A stretch of 64,000 nt of DNA from Adineta ricciae (GCA_905250025.1 CAJNOJ010000037.1:434001-498000), one strand, 5' to 3'; shown: positions 1 through 12,314, counted from the stretch's first letter. Numbers and translations: made by a program. Notes: a model not told the origin generated them from the letters alone.

Positions 1-1702
1 TATCACGGTCCGAAAAAGTGACTTTACTCAATACAGCCTCCATTCTAGAATATCACAATTATTAAAAGCTCAATCAGTCGGTTCGACTCACTTTTCTTTT
101 GGTACGACGGGTACAGATACAGAACGGTCACATTTTCGTCGTTCAGCTAGAATCTTTCGTGCCGTTTTCATACGTTCTTTTTGTATACGTTCTAGTGCTT
201 CCTCTTCACTTTCATCTGAATAAGAACAACAATGCAGCTATTAACTCATTACATCAGTTATTTGTATTCGTACCTCTTTTAGTTCGTCCTTTTGTTTTCG
301 ATCGGATCATTTCTATTGGAGTATGATGATGACAGTACGCACGTCTTCGAATCGGTGGTGGTGAACGTGTCGATCCTTTTGGTGGTTGTTTCTTGTACTT
401 ATTCGTCGATGCACTATTTGATACATCTTCATTAGCAACCGATTCGTTCTCGTCATTCTCATCGATTTCCATGTAGAGACCAGCTTGCTGAGCACATGTC
501 ACATGAAACGATGTACAACATGATCGAATTGCACATTGGATACATGCGCCGACATTCTTTTGTTTGCAGATGTAACATGTGAATCGCCAACGTGCTGTCG
601 GTATCTGATTGATATTGCATATAGGTTCGAGGAAAACAGTATTGGCAAAGTGAACTTCAGGTATCCATATAGCACAGACGACATGTGCCCAGCGTTCGCC
701 ATCATCCACTTGTTTAAAAGCACCGAAACGATTCGGACATAGAACGCATTGAACTGACTTCGAGGGTGAAAGAAAACAACGACGGCATAACCATTGACCT
801 AGAAATGAATGATTTCCCTATGTAAGCAAACACGAGTGTAGCAGATTTGAGAACTTTTCAGATAGAACAAGTTGTCTTTGAGAGTAGCAACTAGGATAGA
901 CCATGTACTGAAGAATTGCAGCTCATATTTCGCGAGAACAATAAATTCACAACATTTTCTCTCAGTCTATGAAGTCAGAATGGTTTTCTTTCTGTAGAGA
1001 CACTTATAGATTACCTTCCGGTACATAAGGTACACCATAACACTCTTGATGAACAGCCATATTACACATATCACAAAATAGAATGGCATTGCAATTTGAA
1101 CATTCTCCATCTAAGCATATGACACATAAAGCATCTTCATCGATAGATTGTCCCAGATCATCACCGTTGACCAATGCTTGAAAATGAGATTCTTTTTCTA
1201 GTCGATCAATCAATAATTCGAATTCTTCTTCGATAACCGGACGCAAATTACGCTTTCCACGTTCTTGATTGACTTGTTTTAACCAAGTCAAATCCATTTC
1301 ATCCATTTCATATTCAACCATTTCATCTAATTCATTTTGTGTTGGTTCGATATATCTGATAAATGTTTCTGTTCGTTGGAACTTTGGCGGTTCATCCGAT
1401 GAATTGGTTTCATTCGAGATAATCTCTGTTTTTTGCGTTTTTAGCTCAGGTGGAACAGGTGAGTGTTGATCTGCCGATGGAGGATTTCTAAAAATTAACT
1501 CAATTTCTTCATTCAAACCAATTTGTATGGAACGTCCAACACATTCTCGTGGTTCAAGTAAACGAAGTGGTTGTTCAGGCTCTTCTTGGTTGGAGCTTTC
1601 AGGTGGAGACGGTGGTGATGGGATGGGATTTGACACTGGTGATGAAACACTCGGTTTCTTTTCTGTCGGACCATTCCGAACACTACGACGAGGACGTAAC
1701 AT
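1..1702 (-). CDS. BRPF1: BRPF-type PHD-finger chromatin reader (peregrin family), 3' part outside window
   Basis: Scaffold subunit of MOZ/MORF-type histone acetyltransferase complexes; nuclear. Four exons read as complement(1..44, 92..215, 274..798, 1015..1702), all in phase. The first exon carries the EPL1-like segment ([20 protein letters not shown]) and the start of PHD1 ([20 protein letters not shown]). The second completes PHD1 (GQWLCRRC) and holds the zinc knuckle plus extended PHD2 ([20 protein letters not shown] ... [15 protein letters not shown] ... [13 protein letters not shown]). The third holds a basic KTARKILAE segment that matches BRPF1. The order EPL-PHD-knuckle-ePHD is diagnostic of BRPF1/2/3. 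The bromodomain and PWWP domain should lie beyond base 1. The N-terminus is shorter than in vertebrate BRPF1 and no C2H2 finger precedes the EPL segment. The start at 1702 is the only obvious ATG; an upstream exon is possible. Family assignment is firm, the 1/2/3 paralogue is not. Confidence 0.93.
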
Positions 1703-1917
1703 CTCAAAAGAATCTTCAAATGAGATGACAACTCCGAAGAAAATAGAAAATGATGATGGCCATCATCGCATTATGCAGCCATCGCCATTTTTACTTTTGT
1801 ATTTGTTAAGTGAAATTAACCAATCGGAGAAAATGAGAACAAGGCGACATCTATCGAAACAAAAATGAAATCAGAGAAGCGAGTTTATTCCCAGAGAAAA
1901 GGAAATGATTTATTTGA

Positions 1918-3180
1918 TTAAAAAATCGTGATTGTATACAGATCACTAGTTGTCGTTTTACGTGAATTCGACTTCATTTCATTCAACGATGAATTCTTCT
2001 TTTCAAACCATTTACTAAGAAAGCAATTTCGATAGATAGGAAACAGTTCGTACTCATCATCGATGTGAGACATCGGCCCATGGATAGACGATGCCGTTTT
2101 CATGAAACTTAAGATAAGAAAGGAGATAATCATTGCAATAATATAAAATTTAAAACGATTGCCGTTGATGAGCGACACAGCAACAATGAATTCGTCGAAA
2201 ACGATCCAAAAGCCTCTCCATAATAACACGCACGAGAAAAATGAACATATGTGACGAAGATTTTCCAGAAACAACGGGAAATTTATGTCTAAAAACGGTG
2301 TTGAATAGGCAGTATTGTTTTGTAATACTTGTGTGTACATAAGAGTGAAATATAACAAATAACCACTTAAAAGACTGAAAATACCGGATATAATCTCATT
2401 TTCTGGATATAAGTGAATATCAAGAAATTTGTATGATCCACGCCAAGCTAATATGCATAGAATCGAGGTTAAATATTCATAAAAAATATAGTTCAATAGA
2501 TGAGCAACGTAACGATTCATCTGAAACGAATATTTTCAATGATTTTGCAAAGAAAATTCTTCTCAACATACTTGTCCGATCGTGAATGGTGTTCCTATCC
2601 GAATGTTGTATTCAACTGAATCATAACTAATCACAAACGGTGCGCAAACAAGATCACATGGGTGCCCAACTAAAATAATGATAGCTAAAATTGCGGCAAA
2701 GCTTATTAATAACATGGGAAGCCATTCGTCTGATGTGTAATAGTCCCATAACGTCCACATTGACACCCACTGGATAATATAACTCAAAGCTGAGATCAAA
2801 CAATGGAATTGTAGGAGAACTACACGTAAGAAATCATTCTTGAGTCCAGCTAAAAATCCGTAGAGATGATCTTGAGTAGTATAAATAGCGAGTAAGATTA
2901 ATTGAGAGAAGACGTAGAGAAGGGGGACGGTAACTCGATGTTGACCGACCGACGTATCCAGCCAGTCGATGATAAAATTCCAGCCGGCTTCCCAAAAAAT
3001 GATAATCAATGGAAATATGGCAAAAGCAGAAAAAATGGGTTCACAGATGAAGAAGATCTTTCGTCGTTTATCAGACGATCGCGTGATGGCCGATCCATCG
3101 CTGGGAATAATATTCCCAATGCCGGCGGGATATGCTGAGTTTTGAAAAGAAAGCAGTTTGATGAGTAAAATCTTTGTCAA
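1918..3180 (-). CDS. Fuseless-like eight-TM membrane protein
   Basis: Two exons, complement(1918..2520, 2572..3180), joined in phase 0, giving about 400 residues and roughly eight hydrophobic helices. Four internal repeats are visible, each about two helices long and opening with an aromatic/acidic motif: FWEAGWNFIIDWLD, MWTLWDYYTSDEW, AWRGSYKFLDIHLYP and LWRGFWIVFDEF. This W-x-x-W/Y-x-x-x-D repeat pattern and the topology resemble the fuseless family, presynaptic multipass proteins needed for calcium-channel organisation in Drosophila; that function is not shown here. The extreme N-terminus is uncertain: the codons just before AYPAGIGNII look like an intron 3' end (pyrimidine-rich, ends CAG near 3136), so the real first exon may lie further upstream. 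Confidence 0.6.
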
Positions 3181-5790
3181 CTAAAGATGGACTTTGAGAT
3201 AATATAATTGAATTGATGATCAATACAAATCAAAATGATGATACTCATGATTGCTTCATACAATTCTCTAGACGAAGGACGATAAATTAATCATACGATT
3301 GAGAAACTGCTTTACCTATGACAGAATGAATGTCGTATGAGAAAGAAATTTGTACCGACGGTTTTATACTGATAAACAGACGATCAGTTTCTCACGAGAA
3401 TGACGAACGAATGACTTTGATAACAAACACCTGGTCACTGTCGAACTTTGATTCGTTGTTTAAAAAGCAACGAAATAGATTTGGTTTTAATAGTGACGAT
3501 AGAGAAATCTCTTGGTATTTTACACAAAAGTCAATGAATTCATGTACTTTACCTATCTCAAATGAAACCTTTTCATAATATTCTATTAATCAATGTTTTC
3601 TTATATTCTTTAACCTGCAATGTATATATATATATGTACACAATAACAGTAATAGAGTCAACAGATATGTCAATGACCGCAAAATCAATAAATATATTTG
3701 TTATGTTAATAAATACTCTTTGAATGATTTAATTAGATATCACAATTATGATCGAACGAAAAGTTTTCGTTCGAAATGTAATCTTCATTGTCCTTTTTTT
3801 TGACAGTGAATACTTTCTACGAGAGCTTTATTTTCAAAAGAAACGTTTTGACAATTATATATTTATCATGGAAGAAGATGAGATAATAAACAACTCGTAA
3901 TCAATCCAAGCGAAAGACGAAGTCTAAAATAGTAAAATTGAGTACAGATTCGAACATAATGAATTGTATTTCCGCCGATGATCTCCATCTTCTTGTTGCA
4001 CTGTCCTTTCCATTGCATAAATCGAAATTCATGAATGCAATGCAACAACAATGCACAAGAGGCTGTAGACATAAGAATGATGAAACCAAAATCGATCTAG
4101 CCTACCTTTTTCACAGAAATTGAAATTTTCTGTCAGACAGATACAGTTGCTTCATGACGCACTTCATCGACATACTTTCAAATAGTAACAAAGAGGTGAA
4201 TACAAGAGGGAAATTGTTATCTTACCTGCATAGTTATTTATTGATGCCGAGTTAAACTCGATTTCATTTCATCGATACTCTGATTATTCAATCAGCAATC
4301 GTATGAATTTATCAAAATGAAACATGTTAAAATCCGTTCTTCACTTCTTCGAATCATCAATATATGTTGGTGATAACATTAACATTACATTTGTGACTGG
4401 AAAATTCCTTTCTGATAACCATTCGTACATGATTTCTACGTGGAAAATCAATGTCTGATCGCGAAAAGAAGAAATAATAAATCTCACTATATAGATACTG
4501 TCTTTTTATAGGGAATTCGAAGCTAATGTGTCTCTTTTGCTTTTCTCTCTCCCTCTTGCCGTCTCTCAGCTTTTTTCCCTTTCTTAGATACACTCGCATT
4601 ATCTCAAACTAGTAAAAGAAAAAAGCAACCGTTGTCATCGAACGAGTGATGACAGCAATCTACTGTTTTATGTCTAGCTCTCATTTATTGGCAACAGGTC
4701 TCTCGAGAACAACGACAACTGAAAATGAAATCACCAAACATTCTTTAAATATCGATCAAATTAATAAGATAATAAACAGATTGAATGTGATTGTAAACAT
4801 ACTTGTCAATTCGCATGGGCTCAAGGTAGATAATTAGGCTGTGCAATGTCCGACTCAACGATATGCACGTATATTGGATGAAGTACATTTAAATTCGACA
4901 TTCTGAATGAGAGAGAGCAGAAGAAAAAAGAAGATACTTCTCAGCACATAATTAGTCTTCATTTGGCAGATGATATAATCTCGAAGATAGATTCCATCTA
5001 ATCAACGAGCTGTCGAAATATAAAAGAAGAAGAAAAAACGAAAGAACAGCAATTGCTGTGTCCATGTTATCATTCGACGATAGGTTTATCTCCTCTTAGC
5101 CTAATTAATCTTTTTCTTCATTTATTCGCAAAGGACTGTCTTCGCCTACCTTTCTATCGTCAATAGAGACAATTGCTTTATAGTTTCTGATTAGCCGTAT
5201 ACATCGATGAGTGAGATAATAACGTATTACTCTGTTCGAGTTGATCACATATGATTAAAATCAGTACAGCCTATTTAATTAAGACGGAACGTTGAACAGA
5301 TGGTATTGATAATTACGAACAGTTTGTTGTTGTTGTTGTTTGTGTTTTTCTGTCCTTTATTCGGTTAACGACAAAGTCGATTGAAAGTAACCGTATCAAT
5401 TGTTTGCTGAGTTTCGAAGTCTGAAAATAAACATCAGGCGATGCAAATCATTCCAACGCAATCACATTCTTTGTTAAGAGTATCACGCCATTCTCCGTTC
5501 TGATCCACACTGATGACTCATCATCTTGTCAAACTTTATTACCGATCGATCGAGTCATCGCTTTGGTCCTATGTCCTATGAGAGTTTATTGACATAATTG
5601 TTCGAACGAAGCTCGGTATGAAGATAGTATACTATGATGAGATTTACTTTGCAGGGAGATATTAAGAACAAAATAAAAATATAACGTCTTTCTTACGGAC
5701 GAGCTGTTCATCAGAACTAGAACTGATGGATAGAAATGGAAGAAAACAAAATATGAAGTGTTCAATGATATTTTCTGTTTTTGACGATGT
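3181..5790. other. Intergenic, no gene recognised
   Basis: About 2.6 kb of AT-rich DNA between the fuseless-like gene and the nicotinamidase 3' end. It holds only short open frames (for example 3330-3578 plus, 4357-4599 minus) without recognisable domains or splice partners, a palindromic TA run near 3620-3640, and a GTT run near 5325-5341. It may contain the promoter and first exon of the fuseless-like gene. Confidence 0.5.
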
Positions 5791-6816
5791 CTATGGAAAA
5801 TAGTCTTTCACTTGATTTGATTGAATAACATGACCTTTTTTTTGCCGGAAATCTTCGAGTCTTTCTTTAATAGTATTCTCATCGACTCCACGAGCTGCAT
5901 CTTCAATAATAAATGTTTTGTAACCATTTTCTATTGCATCCATAGCTGTGAAATACACACACCAGTCGGTGGCGAGGCCAGTAACGAAGACTTGAGTGAC
6001 ATGTTTGTCTTTTAGTTGTTGATTCAATTTGGTTTCGCTTAACTTCGCATTGTCCCAGAACGCTGAATAGGAATCAATGTGAGGCTTTGTTCCTTTTTGA
6101 ATAACAATCACTGAAGTGTTCTCTTTGCTATCTTCTTCAAGCACTTTCAAATCAGAATGGAACTGAGCACCAAACGTATTTTGAACACAATGCCGAGGCC
6201 AGAGTGTTTGTTTCGTTGGCGGAAGATCTTCAAGAGCGAATGTCGCTGTCGAGTACATTTTCAGATCATCCAGAGGTACAGAGTCTTTAGTTAAAAATTT
6301 TGAACGAAGATGAAGATTATCGAAGAAAGATATATGATCCGTTGGATGCCAATCTTGACTGTAAACCACCACATCGAAGTTAACTTTATCGAGAAGTTGG
6401 TTTATAACAGGTATGACTTCTTCACCATTGTGTTTAGATGGGCAATCGCGAAGAGCGAGAGTTCCATTGATAAAATCATACTGAACGTCGATAACTAAAA
6501 GAGCACTTACTGGTCGACTGGGTGACGAATGATCATCATCTGAAAAAGTGAAAAACTATGATAAATGATAAATTTGATCGAATTACTTACGATCTACTGG
6601 GAAAGGATGCGCCTGTTTGATCAAATGTGCGATATCATGATGGCTTTCGTCCATTTTTGTCAACAACTGACTGATACTATTGTTGAGGTGTAGTTCGATT
6701 CGATCAAGTTGTTCGGATAGTGCAGCTAATTGGCTATTAAATTGATTATAATCTGTTGGTGAACCTACGATCGAGATGATCATGAATGTTGAAATAAAAG
6801 CTAGTGGGTAATACAT
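5791..6816 (-). CDS. Nicotinamidase with N-terminal signal peptide
   Basis: Hydrolyses nicotinamide to nicotinate in NAD salvage. Exons complement(5791..6539, 6591..6816), 324 residues. Catalytic triad visible: Asp in LLVIDVQYDF, Lys in VIQKGT, Cys in ATDWCVYFTA. Metal ligands: Asp/His in SQDWHPTDHISF and His in WPRHCVQ. Exon 1 encodes a signal-peptide-like start (MYYPLAFISTFMIISIVG) followed by an amphipathic, possibly coiled-coil stretch rich in Gln/Leu that is not part of the enzyme fold. The catalytic domain begins only in exon 2, so an unsecreted isoform from another first exon is conceivable. The start is set by the first ATG (6816); codons upstream remain open but lack an ATG. Protostomes use this salvage route whereas vertebrates do not. 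Secreted nicotinamidase is known in nematodes (PNC-1a). Confidence 0.92.
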
Positions 6817-7384
6817 TGTTCTCGAAAGATTTCGATGTCGAATGAGGATGAAACTATTGATATTAGATGGAAAAGAATTACTAGACACAATCTTTCAACA
6901 CTTTGTGTTTATTGTTATTTATTTTGGCGAATTTCCCTCTATCTACTACGTTGACAAGGAATGATTTATTCTAATTGGTTTCTTCTCTGCGGTAGCTAAG
7001 GACCATTCTAATAAAAGAAAACATAAAGCGCTTTGGGAAGTCATATTTGATGAAATTTCACGTGGAAATGATATGTTTATCTATTTTACGACCTATCAGG
7101 CAATTTATTAATGTGCATGTGACAACGACGACGTATATTCTTGATGACAGTTGTCGTTTTCTATATTAGAATCTTCACACGTGAAAATACTTGTACTGTT
7201 GCTCAAAATCATTGCAAGAGCACTGTCAGAATCTTATTCTTTCGTCAGAATGTAATCTATACTGACTTATTTGTCAACATAATATTTGATTTGTAACATA
7301 GACGAAATGCTCTTCGTATAACAACAAATGTATCGATAAAAACAACGAGGACTGTTTTTGTATTTATTTTCTTTAGCTGAATCG
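6817..7384. other. Intergenic, nothing recognised
   Basis: About 570 bases between the nicotinamidase start and the receptor stop codon. AT-rich, no coding or RNA gene seen. It probably holds the nicotinamidase promoter and the receptor 3' UTR. Confidence 0.5.
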
Positions 7385-8362
7385 TTAGTTCAAAATCGTT
7401 TTGTTTAGCGCTGTCGCTCCCACTTGTCGATGTTGTCGTCTTCGCAAGGAGAAACTTGATCTTAAAATTTTAGGATTCGAGCAAAGAAGTGCGAATGGAA
7501 AAAGCACAATTGGAATGTAATTCACATAGTAAAAGTAAGGTCCTTGCAAGTCGGTTCCGAAATTTGGAAATCCAGACCATCGTACGATGGTGACGATGAT
7601 GTAAGGCAAGTCGAATAGATAGGTGATTGTAACAAAAATCAGTTGTATCGTCATTTTGCGATACTGTCGCCAACCTTGAGCAACTCGTAAACGACTTTTT
7701 TGAAGGAGAATCCGAAAGAAGAGAGCATTACTGAAGATAGTTAGAACGAATATCGGAACGACATAATGAAAGATTGATTCATACCAAATCAGCCACGTTG
7801 GAATGTTTAAATAATAATAAGGACCGCTACACATTAATATATCGTAAATATAAGTATGTTCAGCAGGATAAAAGAAAATCAAGTAGACATAGGTAAGTGG
7901 AGTGTAAAACGTCACGAAGACCAGTGGTAAATAATGAACAAAGACACGTTTCCATGGTGTGCTGATGAGATTCGTATGAAAGATCAGAATGTGACGTTCA
8001 ACAGCTGCCCATGATTTCAAGAATAAATCTCCATACCAGAATCCATAGTCTATCAATTGCCAGATCAAACAGAGAGCTGGCGATGACGGTACAAGATATC
8101 CTAATCTTAGATATCCCATGTGACATGAAAGATCCACGGTAAGAATGATGAAATCAACAAATAAACTAGCAATAATCACATGATTGTAGAGAGCTTCTCG
8201 GACAGATTTCTTGGTTAAGAAATAGTAGATTAGGAAGAGATAGCATGGTGTAGCCGTTGTTACACCAATGATCAACAGCCAGAACTTAATCAGCTTAGAA
8301 AGTGGTGGATCATAAGCGTAAACACCATTATTATCTTGCTCGTTGGACACGTTGTAAGCCAT
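7385..8362 (-). CDS. Orphan rhodopsin-type 7TM receptor
   Basis: Single-exon gene of 325 residues with seven hydrophobic helices and a short N-terminus bearing an N-glycosylation site (NVS). Class A landmarks are present but degenerate. The DRY motif at the end of TM3 reads ERH (SWAAVERHILIFH). A Cys at the top of TM3 (ALCLIWQ) can pair with one in extracellular loop 2 (MCSGPYYY). The TM7 NPxxY motif is reduced to NPKIL (LLCSNPKIL). The TM6 Pro is in DLPYIIV. Short intracellular loop 3 and a basic tail (SLRRRQHRQ) follow. No ligand class can be named. Lineage-expanded intronless receptors of this kind are common in rotifers. The start is the first ATG of the open frame and leaves a plausible extracellular N-terminus. 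Confidence 0.85.
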   Translation of the reverse strand: MAYNVSNEQDNNGVYAYDPPLSKLIKFWLLIIGVTTATPCYLFLIYYFLTKKSVREALYNHVIIASLFVDFIILTVDLSCHMGYLRLGYLVPSSPALCLIWQLIDYGFWYGDLFLKSWAAVERHILIFHTNLISTPWKRVFVHYLPLVFVTFYTPLTYVYLIFFYPAEHTYIYDILMCSGPYYYLNIPTWLIWYESIFHYVVPIFVLTIFSNALFFRILLQKSRLRVAQGWRQYRKMTIQLIFVTITYLFDLPYIIVTIVRWSGFPNFGTDLQGPYFYYVNYIPIVLFPFALLCSNPKILRSSFSLRRRQHRQVGATALNKTILN

Positions 8363-9504
8363 AGTTAGAGATGGAATTTGCTGAACAACTATTCGTGGCC
8401 TATAGTTCGAATGGAAAAGAATATCTGATAAATGTAGAAATCTGTAGATGTGAATATTTATTTGCTTCGCTAAACATGTCGTCTCAATTTTTTACGAAGT
8501 ACCGCATTACCAGGTAAAAAAAGCCTACGACTGGTTTGCTTCCAATCGTATTATGTAAAACGGTTGAAAAGACACAGTTATATCGATGAAATTTGTTTCA
8601 AAATCCTGATCTTCAATGCTGAAATAGTTTAATCGTATGCAGACTTTCAATTGAACATCAACTAGCGGATTAATTAAAATATTCGTTTCCTGTCGAGAAG
8701 CCTCTAGATACGATGCGCATTTCAGTTATAGAGCGACTGTTTTTGGTTCAAGAGCTAATAAAAAAATCGATAAAAAACAATATCTCACCCTTTTCTTTCT
8801 GAGTATCGATCAAATAACTCAGTGGAAATGAAAATTTTAGAAAGCGTCCTGAGAATTTCTCTGCTTTGCATTAAAATGAAAGTACCTATACCACAAGTAA
8901 GATATGTGCTGTCTGAAGAGATGAAATTCGTCGTATTTGCTTTAAATAAAAGTGAAAAAGCCTTTATTCTCACTGGACTTTTCTTAATATGCATAAAAAT
9001 AGAAATACTGTCAAAAAAAAGACTTTCTAATCCTTGAAGAACATCTCTTTTGACAGATACGAACTAAAGACTATTTTTGAGGATGATTCTCGTCCTCAGA
9101 CAGTGACTCGTTTTCCTCGGCTGAATAGTATCGCATATTGTCTGGTGTTGGTGTATTCAGCGAACTTTGACATTAGCGATACGATTAGAGAACCAGAAAA
9201 TAGTCGTGATTCAGTGTATTCCATGAATAACTATTCGGTTCGAATTGAATAGTTGCCGCTTGTACTACACGGAAATTCCACTGCTATGTCCGTAGTATCT
9301 GGGAGGGACATCATCACTTGCTCATCCATTCTTCAATACATAAATCGCTGACAAGTTTGAGAGAGTTTTATCAGTCAACCATAAATAGCGCTGATTGCTT
9401 TAGTTACTAAGACAAAGAAATTCGATTCATCTCTTATTTATCTTATATAATATTACACGGAAGAAACATCAGCCAATCCTTCAGTGTTAATCAACAAAGT
9501 TGCC
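8363..9504. other. Intergenic between divergent genes
   Basis: About 1.1 kb between the receptor (minus) and RCAN (plus), so it should hold both promoters. Two open frames on the plus strand (8822-9037 and 9034-9252) have no recognisable domain and no splice partner and are not called. An imperfect inverted repeat (TGAGGA ... TCCTCA) lies near 9079-9100. Confidence 0.5.
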
Positions 9505-10359
9505 ATGCTATCTCCGTTACCATCGAACGGCCACGATGATAACACTCCAGTGAATCCGAAGAGTTATTATATTAATTACGTAGATGATCCATCAGATGAA
9601 TCTGAGCGCAAATCATTTGACTTGATTAATAGTTCCAAGCCTGAATTTGTTTTCGAAGGAAGTTCATGTCAACTAGTAGTAAAAGAATTGCCGAAAGAGG
9701 TAGGAATACTTACGCATTGAGAAAACAAATGAATATAAGAGTGATTCATAAGTCAGACATTTACGGATGAAAATATTCAGTGCGAATTTGAATGTATTTT
9801 CCATGAATTTGATCCTGAAGTAATCATCTCTTATTCGACTGACTTTCAACGAGCGTATTTGATGTTCTCCGATCCAATGATTGCATCTCAAGTTTGCACA
9901 CATATGAACGGGAAAGAATTTTATCATAGGAAACTTTCCATTTCATTCAAATATTCTCCGTCATCATCGATTGAATATCTCAAACCACCTGAGCAAGAAC
10001 AGATCTATATGCAATCGCCTCCGACAACACCACCCATCGGTTGGGTTACAAAACGAGAAGAATTGCCAGAAATCAACTTCGATCTGTTTCTTGCCTTATC
10101 AAAATTGCAATCGAATGAACCATTAGAAATTTTGCCCCAACAAAATCATCTGCCAGCCATTGTTATTCATCCGTGTTCAGATACATCAGATGAAGATGAA
10201 GATGACGGGAACAATTCGATGATTGATGAGTTCGGACAGCAGAAATATATAAATATGGACGCGAAACGGCGCGCGCATATTTTACACAATGCCATTCTTG
10301 TACCTGGTGAAAAACACATTAGACAAAGTATTGGCGATGGTGACAATCGTATACCTTAA
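9505..10359 (+). CDS. RCAN: Calcipressin / regulator of calcineurin
   Basis: Binds and modulates the calcium-activated phosphatase calcineurin; cytosolic. Exons 9505..9699 and 9757..10359, 265 residues. The RRM-like fold covers the end of exon 1 and exon 2 (IQCEFECIFHEFDPEVI ... AYLMFSDPMIASQ). The family signature follows: SPPTTPPIGW, matching the SPPASPPVGW block, then INFDLFLALSKL and the calcineurin-docking segment PAIVIHPCSD, matching PSVVVHVCES. The C-terminus has an acidic run (DTSDEDEDDG) and is a little longer than in vertebrate RCANs. The first ATG (9505) is chosen; the in-frame triplet at 9484 is GTG. A poly(A) signal AATAAA lies at 10434-10439. Confidence 0.93.
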
Positions 10360-10903
10360 ACTAAAACAGATATTCTATGCTGTAATATGTAGTAAAAATA
10401 TTGTGCATGTGTAAATATGTTTTTGAAACAGCGAATAAAATGATAAAATGTTTTCTTTTAGTCTCGCATGAGAAGTATTCCATTGAGGTAATCACTATGG
10501 ATTAAATATACGAAATAAATAGATGCAAAGTACGACAAGCTGTTACATGAACAAATGCACACTATTCATTTGCGTTCTTACATAGTTACTGAAATACAGA
10601 TCGTGGATGGTGCTTTTTACGTAGGAGATTCCTCAAAGCGCTAAATGGATTTACTTGTAATGACAGTCGGCTTACCTCTCGAGTCATTTGATGTACTGAC
10701 GAATTATTGTTATATGATGTATGAATATCCCCTTGCTCCTGGAAAATGAATGCATTTCAATTCTGATCATTTTACACTCAATCACACTTTTCTGACAGAT
10801 AGAAAATACGAACTTCACAAAAAGCAAACATGAATACGTCTCAATCGTCTAAAAATCTATTCAAAAAGTTTTTTTTTCTAATTTCACAAATCAAGCTTGG
10901 AAT
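10360..10903. other. Convergent intergenic region (two 3' ends)
   Basis: About 540 bases between the RCAN stop and the reductase stop on the opposite strand. It contains the RCAN poly(A) signal; no further gene seen. Confidence 0.5.
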
Positions 10904-11779
10904 TCAAAGATGACTGGGCATACCACCAGCCACCACAATCGTTTCACCAGTTACATAGGAAGCATCATTACTAACAAGAAATGCGACTGCACTTGCACAT
11001 TCCTCAGATGTACCAACACGGCCCATTGCGCAGCCAGCGAACGACGCTGTTTTCGTATCTGTATCTTCTCCACCTTCCCATAACGCCTTACTAAACTTTG
11101 TTTTAATAATTCCCGGAGCGATTCCATTGATTCGAATGCCTTTTTCTTGACATGGATTGACAAGTGCTTTCGTCAGGCCGAGTAGAGCTGTTTTCGACAC
11201 GGAATATGCGCCAATCAATTCCATTGGAGTGTATCCAGCTATGCTAGATACAACTACAATAGAACTGCCCTTTTGCTTTTCAAGGTATGGAATAGCTTCT
11301 TTAATCAGGAAAAAAGCAGCTTTTACATTGACATCGAATATTTTATCCCATGCAGATTCCGGTGTCTAAATGAAATCTAAATATTTGACGAATGAACAAG
11401 ACGATGTCGACTTACGTCTAGAATATTTCCAAACGAAGGACTGATCGCTGCATTCGAGACTAGAATATCCAATTTGCCATATTTCTGGATAGTTTCATCT
11501 AGTAATCGTTTCCGATCTTCACTTTTACTAACATGACAAACTGTTCCGTATATATCGAAATTTTCCTTTTTGAACGCTTCCATCGCCTTGTTCACATTGT
11601 CTTGTTTTCGACTAGAAATCACTACACGAGCACCTTCTTGCGCTAATCGCCGAGCAATGGCGAAGCCAATTCTGAAATTTTCATATCAAATATTTGAATT
11701 CGTATATTTTCCTCTAGGCTTACCCATCGGTAGATGCAGTTACACATGCAACTTTTCCAACTAAACGCCTCACTGACAT
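10904..11779 (-). CDS. DHRS4: DHRS4-like peroxisomal short-chain dehydrogenase/reductase
   Basis: NADPH-dependent carbonyl/retinal reductase family. Exons complement(10904..11365, 11416..11671, 11724..11779), 257 residues. Rossmann cofactor motif TASTDGIGFAIARRLAQEGA, closely matching vertebrate DHRS4; family SNAA motif (VSNAAISP); catalytic Ser in VVSSIAGY and Tyr-x-x-x-Lys in AYSVSKTALLGL; APGIIKT after the active site; C-terminal ITGET-like block (YVTGETIVVAGG). The last three residues are SHL, a plausible peroxisomal targeting signal 1 in the position of the human SRL. The start ATG abuts a CAG acceptor (TTTTTCAG at 11780-11787), suggesting trans-splicing directly onto the ATG. Length equals the family norm. 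Confidence 0.93.
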
Positions 11780-11791
11780 CTGAAAAACGAA
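11780..11791 (-). promoter_or_regulatory. Acceptor-like site abutting the DHRS4-like start codon
   Basis: A pyrimidine tract followed by AG lies immediately before the ATG on the minus strand. With no coding exon upstream, this fits a spliced-leader trans-splice acceptor; an untranslated first exon is the alternative. Confidence 0.5.
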
Positions 11792-12314
11792 TTACGTCTG
11801 TTGCAAAAGACACGTTGTTTCATAGCATAGATAATTATTGAAGATAAGAAACTTTCCATATCTTTTATGTTTATTTTGTTTATACATCATCTATTAAAAA
11901 CCTATGGCGATATTTTATCACCTTCAAACCGGAAAGATGTGATAAGACAACGTTTCGAGGTAGTAGTAGTAGTACCTAAATCAAGTGACTTTTTTTCGCT
12001 AAAAAACAAATGATTCACTGGGAAATTTCATTTCATTACTGTCTAACAAATATCCAATCGACAAAATACATGTAATCAACTGTCAATAAAAAGCAAATCT
12101 TCGACCTGTCTCTTTTCGAAACGTCTGTATACGTTGTCAAAGGATATTCATTCAGTAGTACATTACATAGCAAAGTAAGTTAAACTGGCCAATCAGATTT
12201 CATCCGTCGCCATCTAGAGTCACTTGACTCCATTGATTATTCTCTGGAAGCACGAGTTATTTTATATAAGCCGAACCCATCGTGATCTATCATATTTTAG
12301 TCAAAACAGTCAAC
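11792..12314. other. Divergent intergenic region with TATA-like element
   Basis: About 520 bases between the reductase (minus) and the CCPG1-like gene (plus). A TATA-like TTTTATATAAGC lies about 50 bases upstream of the latter's ATG (near 12260). A GTA run is near 11960. No gene seen. Confidence 0.5.

Noticed and set aside
3330-3578. 82-codon plus-strand frame in the long 3.2-5.8 kb gap
   Set aside because: No recognisable family, no acceptor or donor context, ordinary length for AT-rich non-coding DNA.
8822-9252. Two adjacent plus-strand frames before RCAN
   Set aside because: No homology, no splice signals linking them to each other or to RCAN.
9225-9255. GGTTCGAATTG resembling a tRNA T-arm
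   Set aside because: No acceptor, D- or anticodon stem can be paired around it.
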